Positions 1 through 12,645 of a stretch of 64,000 bases of DNA are shown here, one piece after another. The notes under the pieces are model-generated. The model had not been told where the DNA came from, did no database searches, and was given only the letters and a program-made list of their open reading frames with translations. Source of the DNA: Cryptomeria japonica (taxonomy: Eukaryota; Streptophyta; Pinopsida; Cupressales; Cupressaceae); assembly GCF_030272615.1 (NCBI RefSeq), contig NC_081406.1:139711361-139775360 (forward strand). The letters run 5' to 3'. The stretch's first letter is position 1. Every line of letters starts with the position of its first letter. A program made the position numbers and the translations under genes.

Positions 1-308
1 AACCACTACTTACGACTGGACTACATTACGCTTTTGAACTTTCATATGTGATCCTACTTGTAACCACATTTCCGTTCTTTGTTGAGCTCTTGTGCACACA
101 TAAAATCTGAGAGCAAATATATCAAGCAAGATCAATGGAGATAGGAAGAATGGAGGTCCAAACCCTATTGGACATGTGATGGTATAATCTTTGTGATTTC
201 ATTTGATCTACATCATCTTAGGTAATCTTCATATGTTATGGTGGATCTTTGTTGTGGTTGAATTCATTTAGTCTTTCAATATTATTGTGTATCCATTTTC
301 ACCATACA
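1..308 (+). repeat. 3' part of the 5' LTR of the Tat element
   Basis: This aligns with 28517-28845 almost base for base and corresponds to the last part of the LTR. It lacks a 19-bp stretch that is present in the 3' LTR (after 28771). The end is read as TACA at 305-308, although the 3' copy reads TAAACA, so the boundary is good to a few bases. Confidence 0.88.
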
Positions 309-332
309 CGTTTTGCACGCCCAGTGGGACAC
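309..332 (+). other. Primer-binding-site region of the Tat element
   Basis: This is the first non-LTR sequence after the 5' LTR, where the minus-strand primer tRNA should anneal. It contains GCACGCCCAGTGGGAC at 316-331, similar in style to the GCGCCCA-type sites of other Tat elements. It is not the TGGTATCAGAGC initiator-Met site used by other elements in this window. The tRNA species was not assigned. Confidence 0.5.
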
Positions 333-421
333 TTGTCCCTTTTGCATTTAACATCTTTTGTTGCAAGATTTTGTGTTTTGAAGTTGCAGATCTGACATTT
401 CTGACCAACTTTTGATATTTT

Positions 422-680
422 CACATCTGCATACTTTCGGATCACGTTTTTGGTTTTCTGTCGCGTCTGTGACATTTGGAATCACATCTGCACCCCCAAT
501 AATTTTTATTTTTTTTTATGATTCCAGGAAACGCGTCTATGTTCCCTAGTCACGTCTATGAAGTCTTCAGGCGTGTCTACATCTAGGAGTCACGTATGTG
601 TTCTGGAACTACGTTTGTGTCAGATATAAGCGCGTCTGTGAAGTTATATAGCGTTTGTGTTTTTGATAACCGCATCTGTG
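422..680 (+). repeat. 20-bp phased motif array A (core GCGTCTGTG)
   Basis: From 531 the core starts a new unit every 20 bp exactly (531, 551, 571, 591, 611, 631, 651, 671). Variants are GCGTCTATG, CACGTCTATG, GCGTGTCTAC, CACGTATGTG, ACGTTTGTG, CGCGTCTGTG, GCGTTTGTG and CGCATCTGTG. Looser copies lie at 422, 441, 463 and 483. About 10 bases per unit are conserved and the other 10 vary, so this is a spaced-site array rather than a simple minisatellite. Confidence 0.85.
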
Positions 681-1890
681 TAAGGTTGTCACATTTTGGG
701 TTTCTTTGATTCGGTTTTTCATTATTTAGGTTTTCAGATCTGGTTTATTTTGAGCTAACATCTTTAGATCTAGCTAATGAAATTGGTGCAACATGTTTTG
801 GAAAGCAAAATCATTTTGTTGAAGGCCCCTATTTCGCAAAGTCTTTTGGATCTAAAATATACCTAACTTGTGTGCTTGCAGGAAGGGGTGACCATTTGAA
901 ACAATCCAAACTACTAATAGATCTTTGTTGCAGGACCTTGGCAAGGGTTTTTGATTTTTATTGTGTGCCTTATTTTCATAGACTAGCAAACACTTCAATT
1001 GGTGCACTAAAATTGAACCATTGTCTTTTGTGTCTTGAGCAATAGGCTCTTTTTGTTTAATCTTTAGAGGGCCTGTCTCCCCGTGTGGTCATTAGGACTA
1101 CCAGTGAGGAGAGAACGACCCAAGTGGTAGTGAGGAAAACCCACCTCTTCTGAACCACTATAAACAACTGTATCCATGGTGAAAACTATGGATAACGTGT
1201 GTTGATTAGTTCATACCAACACTATGTCTCCCCATAAACCCGTTTGATCAAATTTATTTGATTAATTGTAGGGTATAACCCCTACCGGCTAGGAGCCTTC
1301 TGTATTTATAGAGCTAAAAGTGTCGAATGTATGACCACATGAGTGGATGCCCTTACTAGCACCTTTTTGTTTTAGAAGCCTAAATCCTTCTAGTTGTTGG
1401 GGCAAGAGGTCGGACCTCTGGTAGCAGCCCACACACATACGGTTCTTAGTAGAGATACAAATTTCACCACGAGGAGTTTTCATGGGGACTAATACTTGGC
1501 TGCCCCAAGAAGTGAGTGTCGAGGGTGGAGCTAGTGGGGTCAAGCATCTAAGTATCCACTTTGAATAGCATAGCCTCAGGGGAAACTCCATGTGGGATCA
1601 ACAACTATTGTCTTGGCTAGCCATAAGAATTGTGCTTGACTTATTTTAAACACTAAAACATTCAAGACCAAACATCAAAACAATGTGTCTTTTGTGTCTT
1701 CAAGTGTATGCAAAACATTTTTACATCAAACAACACACTTTTCTTTGAGTCATTTTGAGTCTAAACACTTGCAAGCCTTGATTCCTCATCAACACTGTGT
1801 CTTCTTGTCATGAAAAATAGTCAAACATTCAGATTTGGTCACAACAAGCAACTTCACAGATTGAAAAAAAATTGCACAAAGTTTCCAGAA

Positions 1891-2071
1891 ATGCATCTAT
1901 GAAGGGCAGAAACATGTCTGTGTTCTCTTGAGCAACATTGCACTTACAACATCTCAGAAATGCGTCTGTGTCTGACAGAACCACATCTGTGTCATTTAAG
2001 TGCATCTGTGTTTGACAGAATAGTGTCTGTGTCATTTAAATGTGTTTGTGAAGTATACAGGCACGTCTGTG
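1891..2071 (+). repeat. 20-bp phased motif array B (core GCGTCTGTG)
   Basis: This is a second block of the same core in the same orientation as array A. Units begin near 1891, 1911, 1962, 1983, 2002, 2023, 2042 and 2062, so steps are 19-21 bp with one gap. The flanking bases differ from array A. It lies about 550 bp upstream of the gag start. Confidence 0.8.
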
Positions 2072-2625
2072 TTTAGGATTGAAAATTTTCATAATCCAGC
2101 AAACAAGGAACAGTTAGTTTTAGACTTATTGAGCTTCCTAGGTATCTCTCTGGGTTTTTCATCTAGCATTCAACCTGTCTTTGGGTCTCACAAAGTCCAT
2201 CAATGCTTTACACCTTACATTACATTCACATTTGTCTAAACTTGAGTCAAAAGGTCACTTGCTTGTCCTCATCTTACTTTGTCAACACATTACATACAAC
2301 AACATTTTGCTAAGTGGTCCCTCATCAAGGTCTATCACCTTTGGGTCTCATTTCATCTTACTTAGAGTCAAGGTCAACTTACCTCATCAAGAGAAACTAT
2401 CATCTCTTTGGAAGCCACACCTACTCTACTACATACATACTTGATCTTACACTTTGGACATTGCAAGTAAACTATAGATTCATTTACATTCCATCCAACT
2501 CTTGGTCTTCCATACTCTTTCCATTTTCATCTAGTCTCACACATCTTGGTCAATACCTAGTTCATGGTTGAAACCTGTTCCCAAAATCTAGAAGAGAAGC
2601 TAAAGAGGTTCAAGAGTCCACAAAC

Positions 2626-5587
2626 ATGAGTTCCTATGAGTATGAAAATGATATCTTTTTCAATTCTGATCATAACACATTACCTGACATGGATGCCTAT
2701 AGAAACATTCCAAATGTTGAGAACATGGACACTATAAACAACAATGATACACACAATGACAATATGGACAACTTTTCCATACATTCAGCAAAAGTGGAAG
2801 ACACCATTATGGATCCCCATTTCAATAGATTGGTTGAGGAAATAATGAAGAGAGATAGACAATATTTCTTACAAGTGATGGCACATAGTGGAGCCAAGAT
2901 TCCTCATGATTTTGACATGTCTCAAATAATGGAAAATCGACCTTTGCAACAATCTCACTCTAACATGGATCAAAGGAGGCCTAATAGTGGAGGAAATAGA
3001 AGACCAATATGGTGCCTGATTCACCATCATCTTTGTTTCAAAAACCTGAGGTCCCATACACACATGGTCAAGCATATGATACTCACCTTCGCAGACCATT
3101 ATGGAAGTCATATGCAAAAAAATATGCTCAATCAAATACCAATGCTAAGGATCAACCACCAAGGCAACTGGATATTCAAAGGCACGCTCAAAATTTGGAC
3201 ACAAGGAAACCCCACGTCAAATTTAGGGGAAACACACTAGAACAAACTCATGACATGCCTATAGAGTATGGTATACATGGACAAAGTAGATATTCCATTC
3301 CTCACCATGACTCTATACCAAGTGGTCCTTATACGCATACGCAACATCATTATAGACCTCCTCCATATGAACATGTGTATGATCAATACCATCCATATAT
3401 GCAACATTCTCTTCCACCCGGTGGTTCAGGCATGGGATATGATCCAAGAAGTCAATCTCCACCTGAGAACAATTTGGAGAAGAATATTAAGGACTTACAA
3501 AATAAAATGGAGGACATAAATACACCGAAGCCAACTTACACAATCAAAGACATATGTCCCTATCCATTCAACAAAAGCATTCCATTGCCTCCATTTCCTA
3601 CACACTTTGTGATGCCTAAGTTTGATAAATATAGAGGCAAAGGGGATCCTAAGGCACACATAAGATAGTTTTCATAGCTTGCATTGAGGCAGCAGCAGAA
3701 GAGACATATTTGATTAGATTATTCCCACAGAGCTTAGGTGATCAAGCTATGGAATGGTTCTCCCAACTTCCACCCACTATTAAGTCATGGGGTGACTTAG
3801 CTGAGGCATTTATACAACATTTCTCATACAACATAGAGACAGACATATCAATTACTACCTTGTGCAACACCAAGCAAAAGGATGGAGAATCTTTTTCATC
3901 ATTTGTACAAAGATGGAGGATTCTAGCCAGCAGATGCTCTTGTAAAATTCCACAGAAACAAATGGTAGAGATGTTCACTCAGAATGTTAACAAAGACATT
4001 GGTTATGACCTAAGAAAAGCTTGTTTATCCACCTTCAAAGACGTCATTGAAAAAGGCTTAGCAATAGAGAAACTCCTAATTGAACAAGGAGTCATTAAGA
4101 TATTCAAGGAAAACAAAGATGACTTTAAAGGAAAAGACAAGCCAATATTTTGGAATAAAAACAAAAACACAGTCAATGATGGTGCTATGGATGCTAATAT
4201 AGTGTGACCTAAAATCATTTTTTCTATATCAAGCTCTACAAACAATCAGGTGAATACTCAAACAACTTCCAAGTCACGAAGGAAGTACACTCCATTGGGA
4301 GAACCACTTGAATCAGTTTTCAAAAAGCTAGTGGCAAACAAAATCATAACAATTCCAGATTTGCCTCCATATGAGCCAAAGGTTAAACCAAATTGGTGGA
4401 ATGATGATGAGTATTTTGAATTTCATAAGAGCAAAGGACATAAAATAGGAAATTGCCATCGACTGAAGAACATCATACAAGATCTTATTGATAGAGGTGA
4501 CATTGAGATTGAAGGACACTCATCCAATCAAGAACATGAGATATTTAAGGAACCATTCCCAAAGCATGACAAGGGAAAAGCTATTTCCATAGATGACCAT
4601 ACCAACTATACCAGAGCATCCTATAACTATGATTCAACTATCAATCACATTTCAATGGGCAATTATGTCTCTACCATTATCATCAAGGACAAAATGCCTA
4701 AGAATTCTACCCATAGACCTAAGATTGTCCTAAAAGGCATTGGATCTTCTTTTGAACCTACCTTTGAATGTAATGTTACAACTCACCGAGGTAAATTCAC
4801 CTTGCAAGGTGCTCCAGCTAAAAACACCACTTCTTCATCAACCAAACCTAAGTATGACCTTGTAGAACAGTTAGGGAAGACACTCACGCTTATCTCAATC
4901 CTTGAGCTCTTACACATATCCCTCGCACATAAAGCTATTCTTGACAAAATCTTGAGAGGCACTACTATCCCAACTGATCTGCACATGGACCAGTTTCAAG
5001 CCATGGTGGGATACCTTTCCATTCCACACTCCCTTACATTCATAGAAGTCGATGACACCTCTGTAAGTCAGCCACATAATGCACCATTACACATTGAATC
5101 CTTCATACATAAACATCGAATAAAACGAGTCCTGATAGATGGAGGAGAAGGTCTAAACATTTGCACATTGAGCACTATTAAACAATTGGGATATTTTGAT
5201 AAAGCTGTGAATTCTACAAACAAAATTACCAACAAGGCATATGATGATGAAGAGCGTTCATCCAAAGGCACATTCACCTTGCCTTTCAGAGTTGGGCCAG
5301 TTACAAAGGATGTGGTTTGTCAAGTCCTAGACCTAGATCTCACATACAATATATTACTAGGACTTCATTGGATTCATGAAATGAGGACAGTCCCATCTAC
5401 ATATCACCAATGCATTAAGTTTCCTCACAACAGAGTTGAAATAATAGTTAATGATGATCCTAATCCATACATATACTGCAATAACTTGAGACCGAAAACT
5501 GAGATGATCATTCCAAGTAATAGGGAAGCTATCCCTTCTTCTATATACATTGATCCTGAATCATTAAAACCTTCAACATCAAAATAA
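2626..5587 (+). pseudogene. Decayed gag and protease of the Tat element
   Basis: The first ATG (2626) opens a Met/Asn/His-rich N-terminus. The frame then shifts near 3005 and again near 3670-3700, and an in-frame TGA lies at 4205-4207. The piece at 3710-4207 matches the Retrotrans_gag fold (SLGDQAMEWFSQLPPTIKSW, then a conserved SFVQRW). At about 4410-4510 a knuckle-like FHKSKGHKIGNCHRLK lacks the expected first cysteine. The frame 4250-5587 carries a retropepsin-like active site, LIDGGEG, with the catalytic Asp codon at 5138-5140. Known roles are capsid assembly and polyprotein cleavage. The frame ends at TAA 5585-5587 and continues in the same frame past this stop. Confidence 0.85.
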
Positions 5588-5613
5588 GGTGAGCTTAAAG
5601 GGAAATTTCAAGA

Positions 5614-6363
5614 CAAGGGCATGGCTGAATACACTTTGAATCAAACCATGTGCTTACAACAAGTTATGAGTTCACCAAAAGAATATGGAAGACCACATCC
5701 TAATAAGTAGGTATCTATCATTATACTCAAATGGGACCCTACCATCTTTCAAAAATGGGGTGAACTGGAAGAAGAAGACTTATACAACATGCTTTACAAA
5801 GACCTTGAAAACGATACACAAGATCACATCAGCATACCATGTGAAAAGTATGGCAAAGGATTCAAGATCCTACAAAAATTTGGGTATGATGGAAAAAGTC
5901 CTCTTGGCTTAAGGAAGGAAGGCATCATTGAACCTTTACAACCTGAATTGACATTCAAAAAGGAATGCTTGAAAGGACTTGGTTTCATGACTTCCAAGGT
6001 AAACACTCAAAAAATAGGAGAAGCATTACAAATCAAAGCTGCCAAAATTCAACAAGAGAATCGCTATTCCACAGAATCCAATGAATGGGAATGGGATTTA
6101 GACAAATCCTCCAGTGACTATGAACTCACCGAGACATTTAGAGAACCAGGTGAACCCATAGAAGAAGAGGAATTTTATAGAAAATTCAAAGTTGGTCAAG
6201 AAACAACCCTTGAGGACCCCATACAGTCCTTGCCTTTAGGTTCTAGGTTGAAATCACATAGAATGAGAACACCTGTCCCAGAATGCGCTACTAGTGATGA
6301 TAATTTGGATTCGTTCATGATCAAGATAGATGAGGAGAGTGCCAATGAGGACCTCGATGACTA
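5614..6363 (+). pseudogene. Gag-pol linker with a G-patch motif
   Basis: The open frame 5789-6363 continues the protease frame. Its N-terminal part reads GKGFKILQKFGYDGKSPLG followed by LRKEGI, the glycine pattern of a G-patch (RNA-binding) domain, at roughly 5848-5930. The rest is acidic (EEEEFYRKF, then DEESANEDLDD). G-patch segments between protease and RT are known from some plant Ty3/gypsy polyproteins and from betaretroviruses. Two stops lie between 5585 and 5710, upstream of the clean frame. The RNA-binding role is inferred from the family. Confidence 0.65.
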
Positions 6364-6474
6364 ACTTGACATACTTGAATATAACTGCATTTTCACTCTT
6401 AGCCCCGCTAACTTTGAAGACATCAAAGGCCTTCCCCTTGTTCACCACCAACTCATTGACTAGGATCTACACAG

Positions 6475-7687
6475 TTTGATACATTCCAAAATGATGAAGC
6501 CTTTATTGATTATCTAGGAATACGAGATGATCTTCCCCTTGGGGACCATAAGGCAGGATACACTATAGAACTCAACAGCGTGGCATATTTTGGTGAGGGT
6601 GTCGGGCCTTCTAGTCACAAAAACATAAAAATAAAAACAAATCAAGGGTCTTATGGTGAAAACCACGTTGTGGCACTATCTGACCCCAAAAAAGTAAAAA
6701 GAAAGGACGTATCTGAGGGCAAAAACCTCTTTGAGGCACTCGAGGATGGAAGGCTCGACATTCTCCCAGCATCCTATGAAAAAAAATCATCTATGTTGGT
6801 AGAGGAAACCATCAAAACAAACATTGGTACAGAAGAAAGTCTACATAACATATTCCTGGCACAATCTCTGATGGAGATAGAAAGATCAAAGTTCATAAGT
6901 TTCTTCATAGAGCGACAAATCAATTTTTCATGGTCATACGCTGATATGCCTGTATTGGATTTGGATTTGGTAATGCATCATTTGATAGTTAAACTGGGGG
7001 CAAAACTTGTGAAACAGAAATTAAGAAAGATGCATCCACAAGTGGCATTATTAGTCAAGGCAAAGCTTGAAAAATTATTGGATGTTGGATTCATATGCCC
7101 AATTGATTATCCTAAATGGAACTCCAACTTAGTGCCTATTAGTAAACTAGATCGTAGCATCAGGATATGCACAGACTTCAGAGAAATCAACAAAGCTTGT
7201 CCTAAGGATGACTTCCCATTACCAAACATAGATTTGATTGTAGATCTCACAGCAGGTCATGAAATGTTATCTTTGATGGATGGATTCTCTGGTTATAATC
7301 AAATAAAAATCACATCTGAGGATCAGCACAAAAACAACATTCACTTGTCCTTGGGGAGCTTTCTATTGGAATGTCATGCCCTTTGGGTTAAAAAATGCAG
7401 ACGCTACATATCAAATAGCCATTACTACTATCTTTCATGATCTCATGCATGTTACTGTGGAAGATTATGTTGACGACCTCTTGGGAAAATCAGTAGACAG
7501 AGATACACATTTAGACATACTTTCAGTCGTCTTTGAACGATTGGAAAAATACAAAGTAAGATTAAACCCCAAGAAATGTGTCTTTGGAGTAACCTCTGGG
7601 AAGCTCTTGGGATTCATTGTATCAAAAAGAGGAATCAAAGCCGATCCAGCAAAAGTCAAGGCCATCCTAGAGATGCAACCACCATGA
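6475..7687 (+). pseudogene. Reverse transcriptase domain of the Tat element
   Basis: The frame opens around 6475 and runs to about 7370. It shows the Ty3/gypsy RT signature: GFICPIDYPKWNSNLVPISK, then DFREINKACPKDDFPLP, then LMDGFSGYNQIK. A shift of one frame near 7370-7376 is followed by MPFGLKNADATYQ and the catalytic YVDD (codons 7466-7477). The frame stops at TGA 7685-7687. The family copies genomic RNA into DNA. The frameshift lies between the conserved blocks, so the copy cannot make a working enzyme. Confidence 0.92.
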
Positions 7688-8281
7688 AATATCAGTCAAC
7701 TTTGATCTTTGCAAGGGAGACTCCAGTCCATACGAAGATTCATAGCACAACTTGTAGATAAGTGTAATCCTTTTCAGCACTTGCTACATAAAAACATCAA
7801 ATTCAAATGGGATGATAACTGTCAATAGGCTTTCCAAATACTCAAAGATTATCTTCTAAATCCTCTAGTTTTGATGCCACCAGTTCCAGATCAACCTCTA
7901 TTACTATACATATCAGCTACTTCAACGGCACTGTGGGCACTCTTAGCACAACAGGTTGTTGAGGGCAAAGAAAAGGTAGTCTACTACATCAATTGCACAT
8001 TGGTGGGATATGAGCTAAATTACACACCAATTGAGCATGCATGTCTCACTGTGGTCTTTGCTTCACAGAAATTATGACATTACATGCTAACTCATAAAAC
8101 TAAGTTGGTTGCAAGGATCAATCCATTGAAATACCTTCTCAATAAAGAAACACTTACGGGGCGACTAGCCAAATGGGTGATGCTCCTGAGTGAATTTGAC
8201 ATCGAGTATGTGGATAGAAAAGAAATAAAAGGACAAACTATTTTAGATCAATTAGCAGATGCTCCCATGTTAGATGATGTT
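7688..8281 (+). pseudogene. Ty3-type RNase H domain of the Tat element
   Basis: This is in the same frame as the YVDD segment. It carries LLLYISATSTALWALLAQ, VVYYIN, ELNYTPIEHACLTVVFASQKL and LLNKETLTGRLAKWVMLLSE, typical of the connection/RNase H part that follows gypsy RT. Stops are TAG 7826-7828 and TGA 8075-8077. The usual first acidic residue after LLLY is not conserved, as expected when a second RNase H has taken over the function in this lineage (known for Tat). Confidence 0.85.
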
Positions 8282-8329
8282 CCTCTAATTTCAGAATTTC
8301 CAGATGAATCCATTTTAACAGTGTCGCAT

Positions 8330-8830
8330 GCAAAGCCTTGGCAACTATACTTTGACGGCTCATACACACAGCATGGGGAAGGAACCGGCATCCTCTTCAT
8401 AACTCCTCGAGGGGATTCTATACCAAAATCATATCGATTATCATTTCCCTACACTAATAACATAACGGAATATGAGGCATTAACAACTAGATTATGGATT
8501 GCAGTTCAGTGGAAGATCCAGGAACTTCATGTTTTTGGGGACTCTCAACTTGTAATTTGTCAAGCAACTAATGACTACCAAAAAAAGGACGAGAAATTAA
8601 TGCCCTATAAAAGAATGGTGGATGACTTGAAACAACATTTCATGAAGATAGACTTTGAGCAGATACCAAGAGAGCAGAATCGAGCCACGGATGCCATGGC
8701 TAAAATTGCTTCACTAATTGATCTACCACCGAATGAGACCTGCTATGAGTTCTTGGTGGATAACCTTTTGGTTCCCTCATATGAAATCACTCCTACCGAG
8801 ATGATATGTATTGTCGGTCCTAAGTCCTAG
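8330..8830 (+). pseudogene. Archaeal-type second RNase H (aRNH) domain
   Basis: This continues the same frame without interruption from 8078 to 8830. Visible acidic positions are DGSYTQ (about 8357), NNITEYEAL (about 8457), FGDSQLVICQ (about 8536) and NRATDAMAK (about 8677), the D-E-D-D pattern of a type I RNase H. Plant Tat elements are known to have acquired this additional domain. A TAG at 8828-8830 ends the frame. Confidence 0.87.
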
Positions 8831-8959
8831 TTATATGGTGCCATTTTTGCATACCTTCGTGACAATATCTTACCTCCTGACCTATCCAATAACCAACGTC
8901 GCACTTTTATTCGCCAATCTTCTTGATATGTCATTTTAGTCGATATCCTATACCGTTGA

Positions 8960-10088
8960 GGTCTATATGGCACTCTTCTTAGATGTTTAGAAGGGGATGA
9001 AGCATGGATTGCATTACGTGAAGTTCATGAAGGGATATGTGGTCCACATTCTAGTGGTCCTACCTTAGCTAAGAAACTCATTTGGACTGGATATTACTGG
9101 CCCAATATGGAAAAAGACTCATATCAGTTTGTCAAGAAATGTAAGCAGTGTCAAATTCATGGAGACCTCATTCATGCACTAGCACAAGAACTTCAACCAA
9201 TTGCGACTCCTTGGCCCTTTTATCAGTGGGTACTCGATCTCATAGGCAAGATTCACCCTCCTTCTTCCAACGGTCATAAGTTCATCATCACTACCATAGA
9301 GTATTTCACAAAATGGATCAAAGTGGTGCCTCTTACACAAGTCACTAGAAAACAAATTGCTACATTCATTCTCAACCATATCATTTGTCGATACGGTATT
9401 CCTATTTCCATCATTACCGATAACGGGCATCCCTTCAAAAATTAGGATGTTCATGAACTCTGTGACCGCTTCCATATTACCCATCATTTTTCCACACCTT
9501 ATTATCCCCAAGGTAATGGTCAAGCTGAGGCGTCTAATAAAACAATCCTTAAAATCCTGAAAAAGACAGTCGATGACGCTGGCCGCAATTGGCATATCCA
9601 ACTTAATCTCGCACTTTGGGCTTACCGCACAAGCGTTTGAACACCTACAGGAGCTAAACCCTATTCACTTGTCTATGGCACTGAAGCTATCTTGCCTATT
9701 GAGGTCGAGTTACCCTCTTTACGAGTCTCTTTGCAAAACATTATCAGTGATGAAGACTACAGGGTCTCTCGCTTACAAGAACTTGAACTATTGGATGAAC
9801 AAAAACAAATTGCTTTAAACCATCTCAAGGCTTACCAACAACGAATGAGTCATAGGTACAATCATAAAGTCAAGCCTCGTACATTTGAGGTGGGTGACTT
9901 AGTTCTCAAAGAAAATCCTAAAAAATCAGCAAGACAGAGAGAAGAAGGGCAAGTTTGAACCAAACTGGCTTGGTTCTTACATCATCACAACAACATATGG
10001 ATCTGGTGCATATCAGCTCTCAACCATAGAGGGTGAACCTTTGGAGGATCCTATCAACAACATGCACCTTCATAGGTTTTACACATAG
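8960..10088 (+). pseudogene. Integrase domain and C-terminus of the Tat polyprotein
   Basis: The zinc-binding part is present (LREVHEGICGPH...KCKQCQ, about 9020-9155), as are the three catalytic acidic blocks: DLIGKI (about 9236), ITDNGHPF (about 9415) and GNGQAEASNKT (about 9513). A GDLVLKENP motif follows near 9891. The reading frame is cut by TAG 9443-9445, a stop after AYRTSV (about 9638) and TGA 9956-9958. After a shift of one frame at about 9945 the conserved end (PNWLGSY, AYQLSTIEGEPL, HLHRFYT) runs to TAG 10086-10088. No chromodomain is seen. The family inserts the cDNA into the host genome. Confidence 0.9.
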
Positions 10089-11747
10089 CTCTTCAGAGTA
10101 TCCCAGTTCAAAAATACAAAAAAAAAAAATCATAAAACATAAAAATCGTTACTTGGTGAAAACCTGGCAAACAAGCACCTTGTGACAACAAAAAAAATTG
10201 AAAAAATCAAAAAAGAAAGAAAAAAATATTTCGTCCAACGGTCAAAACCACTTCGGTGGCACCCTGGGAAAGTACCATGGTGAAAACTGGGTCACTAGTG
10301 CCATGTGTAGAGACATTACTACTCCCTCCTTCAGGATTCCACCTCATCCTTTCACTTTTGCACACACTCACAACCTCTTCATTCATAATAAACTTTACAC
10401 ATTCCCATCATGGCTTGTTATTGATCTACCCAAGATTGTTTAGCCATTCATAATAAACATTCTTTTTCATCCCTTTCCATCCATAATAAATCAGCTCCTA
10501 TCTGTGGCTAAGGAAAATCCTACGTCTAGTGATGGGTGTGGAACTGAGATCATCACACATTTTAAGGAGTACAGTTTCTTCTAGTTTTCTTCAGCCTATC
10601 CACGCACAATCTACAATAAAGCAACATTTGCATCACTAGTCCGCAATAAAGTTTCATCTTCTTTGTAATAAAGTATCAGTTGCATGGATTCAGTCAGTTT
10701 CAGATGAGACACATCAGCAACAATGGGCTTCAACAAATCAAATCTTTTAATAGACTCAGACAACATATGGTTCAGTGCTATCTATCCTTTTTGTGAAAGT
10801 AAACATTGTGACCACAATCAAATAAGACTTATACAAGTGATAAGAGACACTAAAATTGAGGACTATAGTGGATGTTGGTGTCGAGTCTTGGTTTTCTTTT
10901 GATTTTATCTTTTGGTGACATATCTTTTAGCTTTTCCAGGATGTCTCAAACTAGAGATTTTATCTCCAGGATGTCTTTGACTAGAAAGGCGAGGATGGGG
11001 TATCGTCACCTATTTTTCTTTTGTTGTTTGTGGATTGTCTCTTAAGTAATGCTATGACTTGTCCAAAGATATGAGGACATTGTGAGTCTAGTGTGAACTG
11101 GGGCATTCCTTGTTTGAGACTATCTTATCTCCATGCAAACAGGTACAATGACTTTCTAGGTCGAACATATGTCTTGATTGTCATAACCTATTTTGCCATA
11201 ATAAAGCTCAATGATGATAATGCATAAAAAGCTCTTTCACTTTCATATATTTTGTCTTCCATCCCCCAATCTTGATGGATTTCCATCATCCTTCCTAAGT
11301 CTATGTAGCCTACTATCACATGACTAAGTATAATGACATGCCAAAAATATTTGTATTTCATGTAGTTGCACCTGCATTACCACATATAAGCATTTCATAC
11401 ATACATATAGATATCACAATTGCATCACATCCTGCACACAACACATATTAGCACATTTTATATTCACACTATCATATTCATAAGCATTTCATACATTCAC
11501 AATTGCATATACATAACATATTAAAAACATAAAATAACAAAAATATTGCATTGCATCATATACATATTTGCATCCATATCATAAGCATCACATAGAAACA
11601 TACATCATAAAAACATCTCATCACATAGGTACACATGCATATAGCTTCCAAAAACATGAATCATCTCATATATATATAATCAAAAGTGTCATAATACAAT
11701 GATTTCAAAATCATATGGCTACAAATCACCCGAAGGTGTCTACATCA
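10089..11747. other. Non-coding spacer between pol and the antisense gene
   Basis: This holds the A-rich post-pol stretch with GGTGAAAAC-type phrases (about 10155 and 10279) that are common after pol in Tat elements, then AT-rich sequence with many CATA-type words (11340-11700). I see no domain-bearing frame on either strand. It probably holds the 3' untranslated part of the minus-strand PMD gene. Confidence 0.55.
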
Positions 11748-12645
11748 TCATACAAAAATGGTACAAAACTGATACATAGGGAGCCCTCTAAGGATATGAT
11801 GAACTCCCTCCCTCGGAGCTGCTGGCCTCGATGGAGTCTGAGCCCTGGAAGGACTCACCCCAGGATCATCTCTCCTGTCCCCTCTATCTGGTGGTGGTGG
11901 AGGACCCATGACCCCACCACCAGATGCTTGTCTCCTGTGACTCCCCCCAGTGGTCGTCATTGTCCGCAATGGTCTATCGAAGCTCTTCGCCCACTACTCT
12001 AATGGCACTACCCCGTAGTATAGGTCTTGCTAATGACCTATCTCCTCCCTTGCCCGTAGAACATAGGCATATCCAGTTCTTGTGTCCTCTATCACCTACC
12101 TCTCAGCCCTCAGTGTTGTCTCAGCCTTAGTGTAACGATGGATAGCCTAATCTCGCTCCCGCTCAGTGTCCTTGAGTTGTCTCCTGAGTCAATCCCTCTC
12201 CCTCTCCAGCTCCTGGATCTCATCTGCCTATCCTTGGTAGATCTCCCTTAGCTCAAATAGCTCAACCTCCTCCTCCTCGGCCCCCTATACCTGTGCCTGT
12301 ACCTATGGCACTACCTGTGGCTACCCCTATATTGGTGGTTGTATCTGTTCCTGTACCTATGGCTACTCATGTGGCTACCCCTGCCTCTGCCCCTGTACTT
12401 GTCCCTGCACCTATCTGGGACCCTATGCTGCTAGCACCTGTAATGGCAACCCACCGCAACCTCTCACCACCAAAACCTATCTCTCCTCTCCACCCTCTCT
12501 CCACGGAGCCACCCTCCTCTCTCCTATTGCACCCCGCCTCCTCTATCGACCTCTACCTCCACCATCTCCATAATCATCCTCATCCCCTTCACCATCTCCA
12601 TCTATCAGCTCTCTTGGATCTGTCAGGCATGGAAATGGATGCTCT
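11748..12645 (-). pseudogene. PMD gene, C-terminal part: Gln-rich linker, coiled coil, Pro-rich tail
   Basis: Read on the minus strand from 12645, the frame is exactly the one that leaves the PMD domain at 25623 once one copy of the 5-bp TSD is removed. It encodes an acidic Asp/Gly-rich stretch (DGDGEGDEDDYGDGGG), a Gln-rich linker with many TAG codons in CAG-like contexts, then a heptad-like coiled coil (EEEEVELFELREIYQG, ADEIQELERERD, LRRQLKDTERERD, IHRYTKAETTLRAER). It finishes with a Pro/Arg-rich tail ending at 11748. No frameshift is needed over 0.9 kb, only stops. C-terminal tails of this type are variable among PMD proteins. The joint with 25623 is inferred from frame and TSD. Confidence 0.72.
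12641..12645. repeat. Target-site duplication GCTCT, left copy
   Basis: GCTCT lies immediately before the TGTAAG start of the nested element and is repeated directly after its CA end at 25623-25627. Confidence 0.93.

Larger units (their letters stand above)
309..2625 (+). other. Long untranslated leader of the Tat element
   Basis: This 2.3-kb stretch between the LTR and the first gag ATG has no convincing coding frame. It holds two arrays of a motif spaced at about 20 bp (422-680 and 1891-2071), described separately. The rest is ordinary AT-rich sequence. Small open frames here have no recognisable domain. Confidence 0.7.

Noticed and set aside
422-680. Possible CRISPR array because of regular spacing
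   Set aside because: Units are only 20 bp with a degenerate 9-10 base core, there are no cas genes, and this is plant DNA inside a retrotransposon leader.
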